Shown here one piece after another: positions 1-8,495 of a DNA stretch of 64,000 nt. Below the pieces are notes generated by a model. The model was not told the DNA's origin. It did no database searches and saw only the letters and a program-made list of their open reading frames with translations. The stretch is taken from assembly GCA_964236105.1 (NCBI GenBank), contig CAXSBC010000003.1, positions 310,001 through 374,000 on the forward strand, in the 5' to 3' direction. The position numbers were made by a program, and so were the translations under genes. Numbering within the stretch: the stretch's first letter is position 1; every line of letters starts with the position of its first letter. Origin of the DNA: Lichenicola sp964236105 (GTDB taxonomy: Bacteria > Pseudomonadota > Alphaproteobacteria > Acetobacterales > Acetobacteraceae).

Positions 1-113
1 AGGCCCAGCAGCACCAGGAAGGCGCCGAGCAGGCCGCGCGCGACCTGCTGCGACCGTGTCCGTCCCACCGCCCGGGACTCGGCCTGATCAGCGGGACGGA
101 GAGCCTCGGTCAT
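1..113 (-). CDS. N-terminal fragment of a probable membrane protein (cut by window edge)
   Basis: Reading leftward, an ATG at 113-111 opens 37 codons that run off the window. It is preceded by AGGAG at 124-128, ten bases from the start. The visible protein has a hydrophilic, Arg/Gln-rich first 25 residues and then turns strongly hydrophobic (GLLGAFLVLLGL), like the beginning of a first membrane segment. This layout fits several multi-pass families, for instance AI-2E-type transporters, but too little is present to choose. The fragment is on the same strand as the MFS gene that ends at 308 and may be read downstream of it. Confidence 0.45.
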   Translation of the reverse strand, partial: MTEALRPADQAESRAVGRTRSQQVARGLLGAFLVLLG

Positions 114-307
114 CGGGATGGTGCTCCTGCTTGAAAGCCCGGGACGTCCGGCTCGTGATCCGGCCACAACGTCCCGAAGCGCTCGGAAGTGCACGAAGCC
201 GGAACATTAGCTCCGATCCGCCGCGTCCGGGGTGCCGGCATCCTGCGCCGGCACGGCGGCCGGGCCCCGCCGGGCGCGGGTTCGGACCTCCTGATGCTGC
301 GCAAGGT

Positions 308-1546
308 TTAGGCCGTCCCGGAGACCGGTCGGCCGTCGCCGCCAGGCCGGGCGGCGGCATCGGGCAGGCGGATGCCGTGCGCCAGCGGCAGCGCCAGCGC
401 GCACAGGGCGGCCATCGCCCAGAAGGCCCGCGCGCCGAGGCCGCCATAGAGCGGTCCCGCCGCCAGCGTGATCGCGGCGGACATGGCGCCCAGCGCGACG
501 GTCGAATAGAAGGCCTGCGCCGTCGCCGCGAGGTCGGCCGGAACCAGGCGGCCGATCATCTCCATGCAGGACAGGTGCAGCAGCGCGAAGCTCAGCCCGT
601 GCAGCGGCTCCACCACGGCCATGACCGGGAAGGCGGCGGTCTGCGCCGTCGTGCTCCAGCGCACCAGGCCGGCGGCGGCGGACAGCATCATCGCCCGCGC
701 CGGCCCGAGGCGGCGCAGCAGGATCGGGCCGAGCCCGGCGAACACCAGCACCTCGGCGCCGACCGCCATCGCCCACAGCACGCTGCACTGCCAGGCCGAC
801 AGCCCGGCGGCGCGCCAGCGGATCACCGCGAACACGTCGTGCAGCACGTGGCTGCCGCCGATCAGGGCGACGACGATCATCAGCCGCCGGAACGCCGCGA
901 TCCGCAGCAGCGACCATGCCGCGTGCGGCGGCCGCGCCGGAGCCTGGCTCGTCGTCGGCGCAGGCGCCGGCTCGGCCGCGGCAGCATCGCTGCCGGCCAT
1001 GCGGTCCGGCACGCGCCGCGCGGCCAGTGCCGCCACCGCCAGCAGCCCGGCATTCATCCAGACGATGACGCCGAGTCCGGTCCAGCCGACCGCCAGACCG
1101 GAGATCAGCGTGCCGGCGATGAACGCGGCGGACCCGGCGGCGCGCACGGTTCCATACTCGAAGCCGGGCCGCGCCCGCGACGAGCCCAGCGTCAGCGCAT
1201 CGGCGATCGGCGTCAGCGGGGCCAGGACCGCCGCATGGATGACGCCGACCAGCAGCAGCAGCGGCAGCCCGCGCGCCGGCGCATAGCCGGTGCCGACCAG
1301 GGCGGCGGCGGCGGTGAAGCCCGCCAGCACGGCGCCGGGCCGGCCGGTGCGATCGGCGAGGCGGCCGCCGACGGGACCGGCCAGCAGCCGGATCGCGGTG
1401 CCGCTGGCCAGCACGATGCCGATCGCGTTCGGCCCGAGTCCGTCCTGCTGCAGCAGGCCAGGCAGGAACGGCGAGGCGACGCCGAATGCCGCGAACAGCG
1501 CGCTGTAGAGCAGGACGAAGCGGGGCAGGGTCGAACCGGCTTGCAT
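308..1546 (-). CDS. MFS permease, HcaT/MFS_1-like (PPP-type) family
   Basis: 412-residue, 12-helix major facilitator protein. The N-terminus (LLYSALFAAFGVASPFLPGL) followed by GGRLADRTGR, the motif-A loop between helices 2 and 3, is typical of the MFS_1-like family that includes the phenylpropionate permease HcaT. I chose the ATG at 1546 because the first helix begins about nine residues later; the open frame extends further upstream but that extension is hydrophilic and low-complexity. It is divergent from the next MFS gene with 90 bases between their starts. The substrate cannot be read from sequence. The family usually moves small organic molecules by proton symport across the inner membrane. 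Confidence 0.85.
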   Translation of the reverse strand: MQAGSTLPRFVLLYSALFAAFGVASPFLPGLLQQDGLGPNAIGIVLASGTAIRLLAGPVGGRLADRTGRPGAVLAGFTAAAALVGTGYAPARGLPLLLLVGVIHAAVLAPLTPIADALTLGSSRARPGFEYGTVRAAGSAAFIAGTLISGLAVGWTGLGVIVWMNAGLLAVAALAARRVPDRMAGSDAAAAEPAPAPTTSQAPARPPHAAWSLLRIAAFRRLMIVVALIGGSHVLHDVFAVIRWRAAGLSAWQCSVLWAMAVGAEVLVFAGLGPILLRRLGPARAMMLSAAAGLVRWSTTAQTAAFPVMAVVEPLHGLSFALLHLSCMEMIGRLVPADLAATAQAFYSTVALGAMSAAITLAAGPLYGGLGARAFWAMAALCALALPLAHGIRLPDAAARPGGDGRPVSGTA

Positions 1547-1636
1547 GCCCGCAGAACGGCATACTGGCGGACCACTTGTCGAGACGTTGCGCAGGCGGCG
1601 GCGGAACTCCGCAAATCGCGCCGCCTTGACGCCGGA

Positions 1637-2830
1637 ATGTTCGCCCGGCCGCAAGCCTCCATCGTCTTCGTGCTCGCGACGCTCGGGCTGGATGCCATGG
1701 GTGTCGGCATCATCGCCCCGATCGTGCCGGCCCTGGTGCAGAAGCTGGCTCATCTGAGGCCCGCGAGCGCCGCACCCTGGGTCGGTGCGCTGATTGCGGT
1801 CTATGCGGCGGTGCAGTTCTTCGCAGCCCCCCTGCTGGGCGAGCTCAGCGACCGGTTCGGGCGTCGGCCGGTGATCCTGATCTCGGTGTTCGGGCTTGGC
1901 TGCGACTACGTGCTGCTGGCGCTGGCACCCAGCCTGTGGTGGCTGTTCGTGGGCCGTCTGATCGCGGGTGCCACGTCGGGCAACGTCGCGGCGGCGACGG
2001 CCTATATCGCCGACATCACGCCGGCCGAGGATCGCACGCGCCGGTTCGGGCTGGTCGGCGCCACCTTCGGCGCCGGCTTCGTCCTCGGACCGGCGCTGGG
2101 CGGCGTGCTCGGCGCCTACGGGCTGCGGCTGCCGTTCGAGGCGGCGGCCTGCCTTGCCTTCCTCAATGTCTGCTTCGGCCTGTTCGTGATGCCCGAGAGC
2201 CTGGCGGCGGAGCATCGCCGGCCGATCGAGCCGGCGCGCATCAACCCGTTCTCGCTGCTGGCGGCCATTGGCGGCGAGCGCGACCTCTGGCGGCTGGCGG
2301 TCGCATGGTCCTGCACCTGGATCGGGCTCGGCGCGGTGCAGAGCAGCCTGGTGCTGTTCACCGGCTACCGCTTCGGCTGGGGCACCAAGGCGAACGGGCT
2401 GCTGCTGGCCGCCATCGGGCTGTCGCAGGCGCTGGTGGAGGGGCTGCTGCTGCGCCATGTCAATGCGCGGCTCGGCGAGCGCCGCACCGCCGTGCTCGGC
2501 TATGGCTGTGCCGCCGTCGGCTACGGGGCTCTGGCGCTGGCCTTCGCCGGCTGGACCATGCTTCCGGTGGTGGCGCTGCTGGCGCTGGGCGGCCTCGCCA
2601 CGCCGTCGGTCCGCGCGATGGTCTCCAGCCGCGGCAAGGAGGACGACCAGGGCCGGATGCAGGGCGTGCTCGCGGCGGTGGAAGGCCTGACCGCGGTCGT
2701 GGCTCCGCTGCTGGCGGCAGGCCTGTTCTATGCCTTCACGATGCACCTGATGCCGCTGGCGTTTCCCGGGGCGCCGTTCGCGCTCGCAGCCCTGTCCGCC
2801 CTGGTCGGCTGCCTGCTGATCGGGCTCTAG
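1637..2830 (+). CDS. MFS efflux transporter, TCR/Tet (TetA-like) family
   Basis: 397-residue integral membrane protein. Helix 1 (VFVLATLGLDAMGVGIIAPI) and the loop GELSDRFGRRPVI are hallmarks of the TetA-like drug/proton antiporters, and further Tet-type signatures are GRLIAGATSGN and FGAGFVLGPALGG. The open frame continues upstream to position 56, but that part is the reverse complement of the neighbouring permease gene and has no membrane character, so I start at the ATG at 1637. Family knowledge suggests proton-driven export of amphipathic compounds. Many chromosomal TetA-like proteins do not confer tetracycline resistance, so I do not name a substrate. The neighbouring divergent MFS gene suggests a shared control region. 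Confidence 0.85.
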   Translation: MFARPQASIVFVLATLGLDAMGVGIIAPIVPALVQKLAHLRPASAAPWVGALIAVYAAVQFFAAPLLGELSDRFGRRPVILISVFGLGCDYVLLALAPSLWWLFVGRLIAGATSGNVAAATAYIADITPAEDRTRRFGLVGATFGAGFVLGPALGGVLGAYGLRLPFEAAACLAFLNVCFGLFVMPESLAAEHRRPIEPARINPFSLLAAIGGERDLWRLAVAWSCTWIGLGAVQSSLVLFTGYRFGWGTKANGLLLAAIGLSQALVEGLLLRHVNARLGERRTAVLGYGCAAVGYGALALAFAGWTMLPVVALLALGGLATPSVRAMVSSRGKEDDQGRMQGVLAAVEGLTAVVAPLLAAGLFYAFTMHLMPLAFPGAPFALAALSALVGCLLIGL

Positions 2831-2985
2831 CCGGGCCGCCCTGGCGGATGGGGCGCCGCCTGATCCCGAGGTGCCGGCGCGACCGGGCGGGCGCCGGGAT
2901 CGTCATGGGTTCCTGGCGTCGCGCCGCCCGCCCGCTCGCGGCCAACCTTTCGGCGCCGCGCGCGTAGCCGTCGCTGGAGGTGCCC

Positions 2986-3198
2986 ATGATGATGGCTCGA
3001 CTGATGATGACGGCGCTGCTGGCCGGCCTCGCCGCCTGCGGCGCGGAGTCCGCCGGGCCGGTTCCGGTGGTGCAGGGCACCAACGGGCCGGCCGCCCCAG
3101 ACAGCCTTGCCGGCAGCGGCATGGGCGTGGGCGGCGCCAATGGCGGCATGGGCAATGGCGGCGGCGTGACGGCCGGCGGCGGGCCTGCCGTGCCCTGA
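2986..3198 (+). CDS. small glycine-rich lipoprotein
   Basis: A 70-residue product. The first of three consecutive ATGs (2986) sits five bases after the good ribosome site CTGGAGG at 2974-2980. The N-terminus is a lipoprotein signal: a short hydrophobic run with the lipobox LAAC, giving a lipidated Cys at about residue 17. The mature part is only about 50 residues, rich in Gly, Asn and Met (repeated GGANGGMGNGGG), with no fold I recognise. It lies after the Tet-like MFS gene on the same strand and converges on the oligopeptidase B gene. It could be a genuine small surface lipoprotein; the size and composition leave doubt. Confidence 0.5.
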   Translation: MMMARLMMTALLAGLAACGAESAGPVPVVQGTNGPAAPDSLAGSGMGVGGANGGMGNGGGVTAGGGPAVP

Positions 3199-3285
3199 CC
3201 GTCCGGCCAGGGGCGCGGCGGGGCGGGGACCTCGATCCTCCGGCCCCGGGGGTTCCGAGCGGGCCCCGCGCCTGCCGGATGCGGA

Positions 3286-5424
3286 TCAGCCGGCCTGCGC
3301 GGGCTCCCGCCCGGCGCGCTCGAACGCCCAGATCGCGAAGGCCTGCACCAGGGCGGCCTCCTTGAGGCTGTCGAACCGGCCGGAGGCGCCGCCGTGGCCT
3401 GCCTCCATGTTGATCCGGCACAGCACCGGGTTGCCGCTGGTGCTGACGTCGCGCAGCGCCGCCGCCCATTTCGCCGGTTCCCAGTAGGTCACGCGCGGAT
3501 CCGACAGCCCGCCCATCGCCAGGATCGCCGGATAGGGACGGGGCCTGAGATTGTCGTAGGGGGAATAGCTGGCGATCAGGTCGTAGGCGGCCTCGTCCTC
3601 GATCGGGTTGCCCCACTCCGGCCATTCCGGCGGCGTCAGCGGCAGCGAGACGTCGGACATGGTGTTGAGCATGTCCACGAACGGCACCTGGGCGACGATG
3701 CCGGCGAACAGCTCCGGCGCCAGGTTGGCGACGGCGCCCATCAGCAGCCCGCCGGCCGAGGCGCCGTGCGCCACGATCCCCCCGGCCGCCCCGTGGCCGG
3801 TGGCGATCAGGTGCCGCGCGCAGGCGACGAAGTCGGTGAAGCTGTTCGGCTTGGCCGTGCCGCGCCCGTCGAGGAACCAGCCCCGGCCCTTCTCCGAGCC
3901 GCCGCGCACATGCGCCACGGCATGGATCCAGCCCCGGTCGACCAGGCTCAGGGTGCGGGTCGAGAAGCTGGCCTCGATCGCGTGCCCGTAGGAGCCGTAG
4001 CCGTAGAGCAGCAGCGGGGCGCTGCCGTCGGTCGGCGTGTCGCGCAGCATCAGCAGCGTGATCGGCACGGTGGCGCCGTCGGGTGCGGTCGCCTGCAGGC
4101 GGCGGGTCACGTAGCGGGCGCTGTCATGGCCGGAGGGCACCTCCTGCACCTTGCGCAGCGTGCGGCTGCCCGTCCTCATGTCGTAGTCGTACCAGTGGCG
4201 CGGCGTGGTCGGCGACTGGTAGCCGTAGCGCAGGATCGCGGTATCGAACTCGTAGGAGCCGTCGAGCGACAGCAGATAGGCCTCCTCCTCGACCGCGATC
4301 TCGGATGCCGCCGCGCGGATGTCGATGGCCTCGGCCTGGCCGAGCGGCACCACCAGGATGCGGTTGTTCACCTCCCGGCGCTCGATCCAGCCCAGATGCC
4401 CGGCGAACGCGGTGGCGCCGATGATGAAGTGGCCCGGGCGGTGCGGCACCCAGTCGCGCCACGCGCCGCGGTCGGGATCGGACACCGGGGTCTGCATCAG
4501 CGCGAAGTCGACCGCGTCGACGGCGTTGGTGTGGACGATGAAGCGGTCGTGCCCGGGGGCGGGCCAGTGGATCAGGCTGTAGCGCTCGCCCTTGCGGCGG
4601 GGTGCGGCGACCTTCGGCGGGGCGGTCGGATCGTGTCCCGGGATCAGCAGGGTCTCGCTGGTCTCCTGGTCGCCGCAGGTGATCATGATCCAGCGGCGGG
4701 ACGCGCTCACCTCGACGCCGATGAAGAAGCCGGGATCGGTCTCCTCGTAGACCAGCACGTCCTCGCCGCCGCGCGACGGCCGGCGATAGATCCGCGTCGG
4801 ACGGCCATGCTCGTCGCGGAAGGTCCAGAACAGCCAGGCCCCGTCGGGCGAGAAGGCGAAGTCGCCGGTGGAGCTGTCCGCCGGCGCTTCCAGGATCTCG
4901 CCGGTCGACAGGTCCTTGACCTGGATGCGGTAGACTTCCGAGCCCTGCGCGTCCTCGGCATAGGCATACAGGTCGTGGCCGGGCGCATGGTGGGCGGCCG
5001 CCACGACGTAGTAGTCGTGGCCCTCCGACAGCGCCTGCACGTCGAGCAGCACCTGCTCGCCGTCCGCGGAGCCGCGCGGCCGGCGGGCGTGGATCGGATG
5101 CTGGGCGCCGGGCTCGTAGCGGGCGTAATACTCCCATGGACCGTCCGGCACCGGCAGCGAGCTTTCGTCCTGCTTCAGCCGGGCCTTCATCTCGGCCAGG
5201 ATCGTCGCCTGCAGCGGCTTCGTGGGCCCGAGCAGCGCGTCGGCATACATGTTCTCCTGGCGCAGATGCGTCGCGATGTCGCCGCGCAGCGCCGACGGGT
5301 CGCGCAGCACCGCCTGCCAGTTCTCGTCCTTCATCCAGGCATAGGGATCGACGCGCACCCGGCCGAGCTGCTCGATGCGTCGCTCGTCGCGGCGGGCCGT
5401 GGGCGGGGCGGGCTGGTCGGTCAT
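3286..5424 (-). CDS. ptrB: oligopeptidase B (protease II), S9 family
   Basis: 712 residues, close to the usual 680-720 for this family. The N-terminal two thirds form the beta-propeller gate; the C-terminal alpha/beta-hydrolase domain carries the triad Ser556 (GASAGG), Asp642 (LSDPRV) and His677 (EAGHGG). The spacing of the three residues matches Escherichia coli OpdB (86 and 35 residues here). The N-terminal block RVDPYAWMKDENW is also typical. The enzyme cleaves short peptides after Arg or Lys in the cytoplasm. The start ATG overlaps the stop of the upstream DUF488 gene by four bases, indicating translational coupling. An antisense open frame covers most of the gene but is a codon-bias artefact. 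Confidence 0.95.
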   Translation of the reverse strand: MTDQPAPPTARRDERRIEQLGRVRVDPYAWMKDENWQAVLRDPSALRGDIATHLRQENMYADALLGPTKPLQATILAEMKARLKQDESSLPVPDGPWEYYARYEPGAQHPIHARRPRGSADGEQVLLDVQALSEGHDYYVVAAAHHAPGHDLYAYAEDAQGSEVYRIQVKDLSTGEILEAPADSSTGDFAFSPDGAWLFWTFRDEHGRPTRIYRRPSRGGEDVLVYEETDPGFFIGVEVSASRRWIMITCGDQETSETLLIPGHDPTAPPKVAAPRRKGERYSLIHWPAPGHDRFIVHTNAVDAVDFALMQTPVSDPDRGAWRDWVPHRPGHFIIGATAFAGHLGWIERREVNNRILVVPLGQAEAIDIRAAASEIAVEEEAYLLSLDGSYEFDTAILRYGYQSPTTPRHWYDYDMRTGSRTLRKVQEVPSGHDSARYVTRRLQATAPDGATVPITLLMLRDTPTDGSAPLLLYGYGSYGHAIEASFSTRTLSLVDRGWIHAVAHVRGGSEKGRGWFLDGRGTAKPNSFTDFVACARHLIATGHGAAGGIVAHGASAGGLLMGAVANLAPELFAGIVAQVPFVDMLNTMSDVSLPLTPPEWPEWGNPIEDEAAYDLIASYSPYDNLRPRPYPAILAMGGLSDPRVTYWEPAKWAAALRDVSTSGNPVLCRINMEAGHGGASGRFDSLKEAALVQAFAIWAFERAGREPAQAG

Positions 5425-5954
5425 CGGGCTGTCTTTCGTGAAGGCGGAGCGGGCAGGTCGATCGCGGCGTGCAGGTGCCGGATCGACTGGCCGCTGCGGC
5501 CGGCGATCATCTCGGCGACCAGGGTGCGATGGCAGTGGGCGTGGTCGCGCTCGAAGCAGAGCAGGCAGGCGCGCCGCTCCACCGCCAGCGACCGGGCTTC
5601 CTCGAGCGCCGCCTGCGAGCGGTCGCCGTCCATGTGCGCCCGGAAGATGCGCTGCATGGTCCCGACATCGCCGCGCCGGACGGCGTCGCGCCCGTCCTTG
5701 GGGGTGCCGAGCGGCTGCAGGTGGACGTAGTCGATGCCGGCCTCCGACAGGCCGCCGGCCAGCAGCCGCTTGGAGAAGCCCGGACGCCGGGAGGCGGCGA
5801 TGGCGCGCACGTCGATCAGCAGCCGGGCGCCTGCCCCGGTCAGGGCGTCGCGGACCTGATCGAAGCGCGCGCTCTCGTAGCCGATGGTCAGGAGCGGGGT
5901 GTCGTCCGGGATGTCGGTCACTGGAGCCGACGCTAGCAGCAAAGGCCTGCGCAT
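5421..5954 (-). CDS. DUF488 family protein
   Basis: 177 residues. The DUF488 signature is clear: an early TIGYESARF motif, then DVRAIAASRRPGFSK, and the Cys/His block CLLCFERDHAHCHR at about residues 132-145, followed by a short tail. The family is found alone or beside nucleases and methylases; its biochemical role is unsettled, although the Cys-x2-Cys...His-Cys-His cluster looks like a metal site. The gene overlaps ptrB by four bases (ATGA), so the two are probably made together. The ATG at 5954 gives about ten extra residues before the conserved core; a GTG about 33 bases later is an alternative start. Confidence 0.85.
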   Translation of the reverse strand: MRRPLLLASAPVTDIPDDTPLLTIGYESARFDQVRDALTGAGARLLIDVRAIAASRRPGFSKRLLAGGLSEAGIDYVHLQPLGTPKDGRDAVRRGDVGTMQRIFRAHMDGDRSQAALEEARSLAVERRACLLCFERDHAHCHRTLVAEMIAGRSGQSIRHLHAAIDLPAPPSRKTAR

Positions 5955-6103
5955 GGCAGCGGCCGGCGAGGCGGCCGCATCGCGGCAACCGGCGCCAGGC
6001 GTGCGGCCGCGGGCGGATCGGCGCAGATCCCGATCGTCGGCGGTGCGCTATCGGCTGAAGCCTTCGCTCCGTTCCGGGGCGGCCGGACGGATTGGAGAAC
6101 GGC

Positions 6104-7327
6104 ATGCGGTCCAACCAGCGCAGGATCGGGCGCGGCAGCGCCGAGTACGGCAGGCTGCGCATCGCGCTGTTCCTGGCCGGCTTTGCCACCTTCTCGCTGC
6201 TCTACTGCGTGCAGCCGCTGCTGGCGGTGTTCGGCGACGTGTTCGGGGTCAGCCCGGCCGGGGCGTCGCTGTCGCTGTCGCTGAGCACCGGCTTCCTCGC
6301 CGTGTCGATCCTCTGCACCACGCCGCTGGCGAGCTGGCTCGGGCGCGGGCGGGTGATGGGTGCCTCGATGATCCTGGCCTCGCTGTGCAACGCCGCGGCC
6401 GCCCTGGCACCTGACTGGCGCGTGCTGCTGGGGCTGCGGGCGCTCGAAGGCGTGCTGCTCGGCGGCGTGCCGGCGGTCGCCATGGCGCATCTGGCCGAGG
6501 AGATCGATCCCGCCGATCTCGGCGCGGTCATGGGGCTGTATGTCGGCGGAACCGCATTCGGCGGCATGGTCGGCCGGGTCGGCACCGCCTTCGTCGCCGA
6601 CCATGGCGGCTGGCGGCTCGGCCTGGCGGCGACCGGCCTGTGCGGCCTGCTGGCCGGGATCGTGTTCCTGTTCCTGCTGCCGCCGGCGCGGATCACGCCG
6701 CAGCCGGCACCGGACGGCGTGCCGCGCCTGTCCCGGCATGCCGTCGCCTGGTTCCGCCACCTCCGGGACCCCGGGATGGACGGCCTGTTCCTGGCCGGCT
6801 TCCTGGCCATGGGCGCCTTTGTCACGATCTACAACTATCTGGGCTTCCGGCTGCTGCGGCCGCCCTTCTCGCTGAGCCCCGGCGCGTCGGGGGCGGTGTT
6901 CCTGGTGTATCTGTTCGGCATCCTGGCCTCGCCTGCGGCCGGTCGGATCTCCGCACGCGCAGGCCGCGGTCCGGTGCTGGCGGCGGGGGCGGCGTTCGGG
7001 CTGATCGGGGTGGCGCTGACGCTGCCGGGGTCGCTGGCGGCGGTGATGGCCGGGCTGGCGCTGGTGACCATCGGCTTCTTCGTCTCGCACTCGGTCGCCA
7101 GCGCCTGGGTCGGCCACCGCGCCATCCAGGACAAGGGCCATGCGGCGTCGCTGTATCTGCTGGCGTACTATCTCGGCTCGAGCGTGATGGGGTCGGTCGG
7201 CGGCTGGTTCTGGAGCGAGGGCGGCTGGCCCGGCGTCGCCGGCTTCACGGCGCTGCTGCTGGCGGCCCTGCTGACGACCGCCCTGCTGCTGGGTGCCGCG
7301 GCCCGATCCCGCCTGCGACCGCGATGA
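6104..7327 (+). CDS. MFS transporter, YnfM/AraJ-like
   Basis: 407-residue, 12-helix permease. The N-terminus (FATFSLLYCVQPLLAVFGDVFGVSP) is characteristic of the YnfM-type inner-membrane transporters, in which helix 1 carries LYCVQPLL. The cytoplasmic loop is SWLGRGRVMGAS. I start at the ATG at 6104, six bases after GGAG at 6094-6097, rather than at the upstream TTG. The gene is divergent from the DUF488/ptrB pair with about 150 bases between starts. YnfM relatives are linked to sugar or drug efflux, but no substrate can be assigned. It reads toward the reductase gene at 7379, 51 bases away. Confidence 0.88.
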   Translation: MRSNQRRIGRGSAEYGRLRIALFLAGFATFSLLYCVQPLLAVFGDVFGVSPAGASLSLSLSTGFLAVSILCTTPLASWLGRGRVMGASMILASLCNAAAALAPDWRVLLGLRALEGVLLGGVPAVAMAHLAEEIDPADLGAVMGLYVGGTAFGGMVGRVGTAFVADHGGWRLGLAATGLCGLLAGIVFLFLLPPARITPQPAPDGVPRLSRHAVAWFRHLRDPGMDGLFLAGFLAMGAFVTIYNYLGFRLLRPPFSLSPGASGAVFLVYLFGILASPAAGRISARAGRGPVLAAGAAFGLIGVALTLPGSLAAVMAGLALVTIGFFVSHSVASAWVGHRAIQDKGHAASLYLLAYYLGSSVMGSVGGWFWSEGGWPGVAGFTALLLAALLTTALLLGAAARSRLRPR

Positions 7328-7378
7328 ACCGGAACGGCGTCGTCGCGCTCCAGTCCTCGACGGATGAAGGAGACCACC

Positions 7379-8440
7379 ATGGCAGCCCAACGCACGGTTC
7401 TGGTCGCAGGCGCCCACGGCGTCATCGGCCGCGCGGCCGCGATCAGGCTGGCGAGCCAGCCGGACACCACCGTGTACGGCCTGTCGCGCCGCGTCGGCGG
7501 CGGGCTCGCCGGTGTGGAGGAGATCTCGGTCGACCTGCTGCAAGCAGACGATGTCGCGCTCAAGCTCGGCGGCTTGCGCGACGTCACCCACATCGTGTTC
7601 GGCGCCTATGTCGAGAAGGCCACCGCGGCCGAGAAGAGCGAGGTGAACGTCGCACTGCTGCGCAACCTGCTCGACGTGGTCGAGCGGGCCGCGCCGGGGC
7701 TGCGGCACGTCACCTTCTACCAGGGCGGCAAGGCCTACGGCGCCGATCTGGGGCCGTTCAAGACGCCGGCGCGCGAGGACGATCCCCGGCTGATGCCGCC
7801 CAACTTCTACTACGACCAGGAGGACCTCCTGCGCAGCCGCAGCCGGGGCAGGCCCTGGAGCTTCACCGCGCTGCGTCCGGAGGCCGTCTGCGGCTTCGCC
7901 ACCGGCAACCCGATGAACCTGGCCATGGTGATCGCGGTCTATGCCGCGATCTCCCGGGAGCTCGGCCTGCCGCTGCGGTTTCCCGGCACGGAGGCCGCGT
8001 ATCGGGCGCTGTATCAGGTGACGTCGGCCGACATCCTGGCCGAGGCCGCGGACTGGGCGGGCGGGACCGAGGCGGCGCGGGGCGAGATCTTCAACATCAC
8101 CAACGGCGACTATTTCCGCTGGCAGCATCTGTGGCCGCGGATCGCCCGGGCGTTCGACATGGAGATCGCCGATCCGGTGCCGACGCCGCTTGCGACCTAC
8201 ATGGCGGACAAGGGGCCGCTGTGGGCGCGGATGGCCGAGAAGCACGGCCTGCGACACACCGACTACGGCACGCTGGTGTCGTGGCCGTTCGGCGACTTCA
8301 TCTTCAACAGCGGCTTCGACAACATCAGCAGCACGATCAAGGCGAGGCAGGCCGGCTTCGGCGCCTGCATCGATACCGAGGACATGTTCACGGGCTTGTT
8401 CGAACAGCTCCGGCGCGAGCGGATCATCCCGGCCGCCTGA
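7379..8440 (+). CDS. PRISE-like NAD(P)-dependent short-chain reductase
   Basis: 353-residue atypical short-chain dehydrogenase. The Rossmann glycines are G11, G14 and G17 (VLVAGAHGVIGR). The stretch NFYYDQEDLL at residues 142-151 is the NFYYxxED motif of the progesterone 5-beta-reductase/iridoid synthase-like (PRISE) enzymes, and Lys118 in GGKAYG is the likely partner of the catalytic tyrosine. Family members reduce activated enone double bonds using NADPH; the bacterial substrates are mostly unknown. The ATG at 7379 has a perfect AAGGAG six bases upstream and is preferred to the ATG at 7364. The stop lies 55 bases from the convergent dnaE2 stop. Confidence 0.85.
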   Translation: MAAQRTVLVAGAHGVIGRAAAIRLASQPDTTVYGLSRRVGGGLAGVEEISVDLLQADDVALKLGGLRDVTHIVFGAYVEKATAAEKSEVNVALLRNLLDVVERAAPGLRHVTFYQGGKAYGADLGPFKTPAREDDPRLMPPNFYYDQEDLLRSRSRGRPWSFTALRPEAVCGFATGNPMNLAMVIAVYAAISRELGLPLRFPGTEAAYRALYQVTSADILAEAADWAGGTEAARGEIFNITNGDYFRWQHLWPRIARAFDMEIADPVPTPLATYMADKGPLWARMAEKHGLRHTDYGTLVSWPFGDFIFNSGFDNISSTIKARQAGFGACIDTEDMFTGLFEQLRRERIIPAA

Positions 8441-8495
8441 CGCGCCGCCAGCGCGATTGCCCAGGGGGCTGCACGAGACGGCGGCATGAGGCGGC

